Part shown: positions 63,873 to 64,000 of the stretch, piece by piece
How positions within the stretch are numbered: position 1 is the stretch's first letter
How the letters are laid out: each line of letters opens with the position of its first letter
Assembly: GCF_022512515.1 (NCBI RefSeq)
Contig: NZ_JAKWBK010000001.1
Location: 4,030,001-4,094,000, forward strand
Reading direction: 5' to 3'
DNA: 64,000 bases
Source of the DNA: Paraniabella hibiscisoli
GTDB lineage: Bacteria; Bacteroidota; Bacteroidia; Chitinophagales; Chitinophagaceae
Notes under the pieces: model-generated
What the model was told of the DNA's origin: nothing
Databases searched by the model: none
The model's input: only the letters and a program-made list of their open reading frames with translations
Translations under genes and position numbers: made by a program

Positions 63873-64000
63873 TGCATTTTTTGTTTAAAAGTTATCGGTC
63901 AGGGGGCTATACGAAAACAGGCTAAGCTTACCAGGTGTTTAAAGCTAAACTTTCCAGGTCAGATGAATTCACTGCGAAATTATAGCAGGAAGGGAAATAA

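Noticed and set aside
1..64000. Mass pseudogenisation or programmed frameshifting
   Set aside because: The breaks are single-base homopolymer changes with active sites kept on both sides, spread evenly over unrelated genes. No slippery-site plus structure pattern is shared.

Overview
The window looks like a carbohydrate-foraging chromosome segment from a member of the Bacteroidota. The evidence is two SusC/SusD outer-membrane pairs, lipoprotein signal peptides, AraC regulators next to glycan genes, formylglycine sulfatases, SSS symporters with A/T-rich spacers, and TAnnTTTG-type promoter candidates. A Chitinophagaceae-like genus is my guess from the look of the proteins. It is not proven.

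Layout, left to right. (1) 1-5912: a leftward set SDR - L-fuconate dehydratase - SSS sugar symporter - GH95 fucosidase (cut by the left edge), with a divergent AraC regulator. (2) 6238-27113: a leftward polysaccharide utilisation locus. SusC and SusD come first, then a hairpin terminator, three LacZ-like GH2 enzymes, an RraA-fold aldolase, a GH29 fucosidase, an enolase-superfamily sugar-acid dehydratase, an SDR dehydrogenase, an SMP-30 lactonase, an SSS symporter and a 56-residue membrane protein. (3) 27460-47802: a second AraC gene (paralogue of the first), then a second PUL read leftward from SusC at 47802: SusC, SusD, two surface lipoproteins, GH20, GH29, sulfatase, a three-module esterase, sulfatase and an SGNH esterase. 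(4) 48389-63872: a divergent AraC gene, an unrecognised protein, two tandem GH2-like enzymes, a rightward MFS sugar porter plus DUF5107/TPR protein, and a large secreted protein with an unusual membrane hairpin near its C-terminus.

Taken together, the enzymes suit a fucosylated, galactose-containing, partly sulfated and O-acylated glycan that also carries beta-linked HexNAc. Released sugars appear to enter through SSS and MFS carriers and to be burned by an oxidative, non-phosphorylating route: sugar dehydrogenase, lactonase, acid dehydratase, then an SDR and/or RraA-type aldolase. The exact polymer cannot be read from the sequence.

An important caveat concerns sequence quality. Most genes here are split by frameshifts, about 60 by my manual count, or roughly one per kb. 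Almost every one is repaired by adding a single base to a homopolymer run. This pattern points to an indel-prone, unpolished sequence rather than decayed genes, so I annotate whole genes across the breaks. No tRNA, rRNA, CRISPR array or insertion sequence was recognised.
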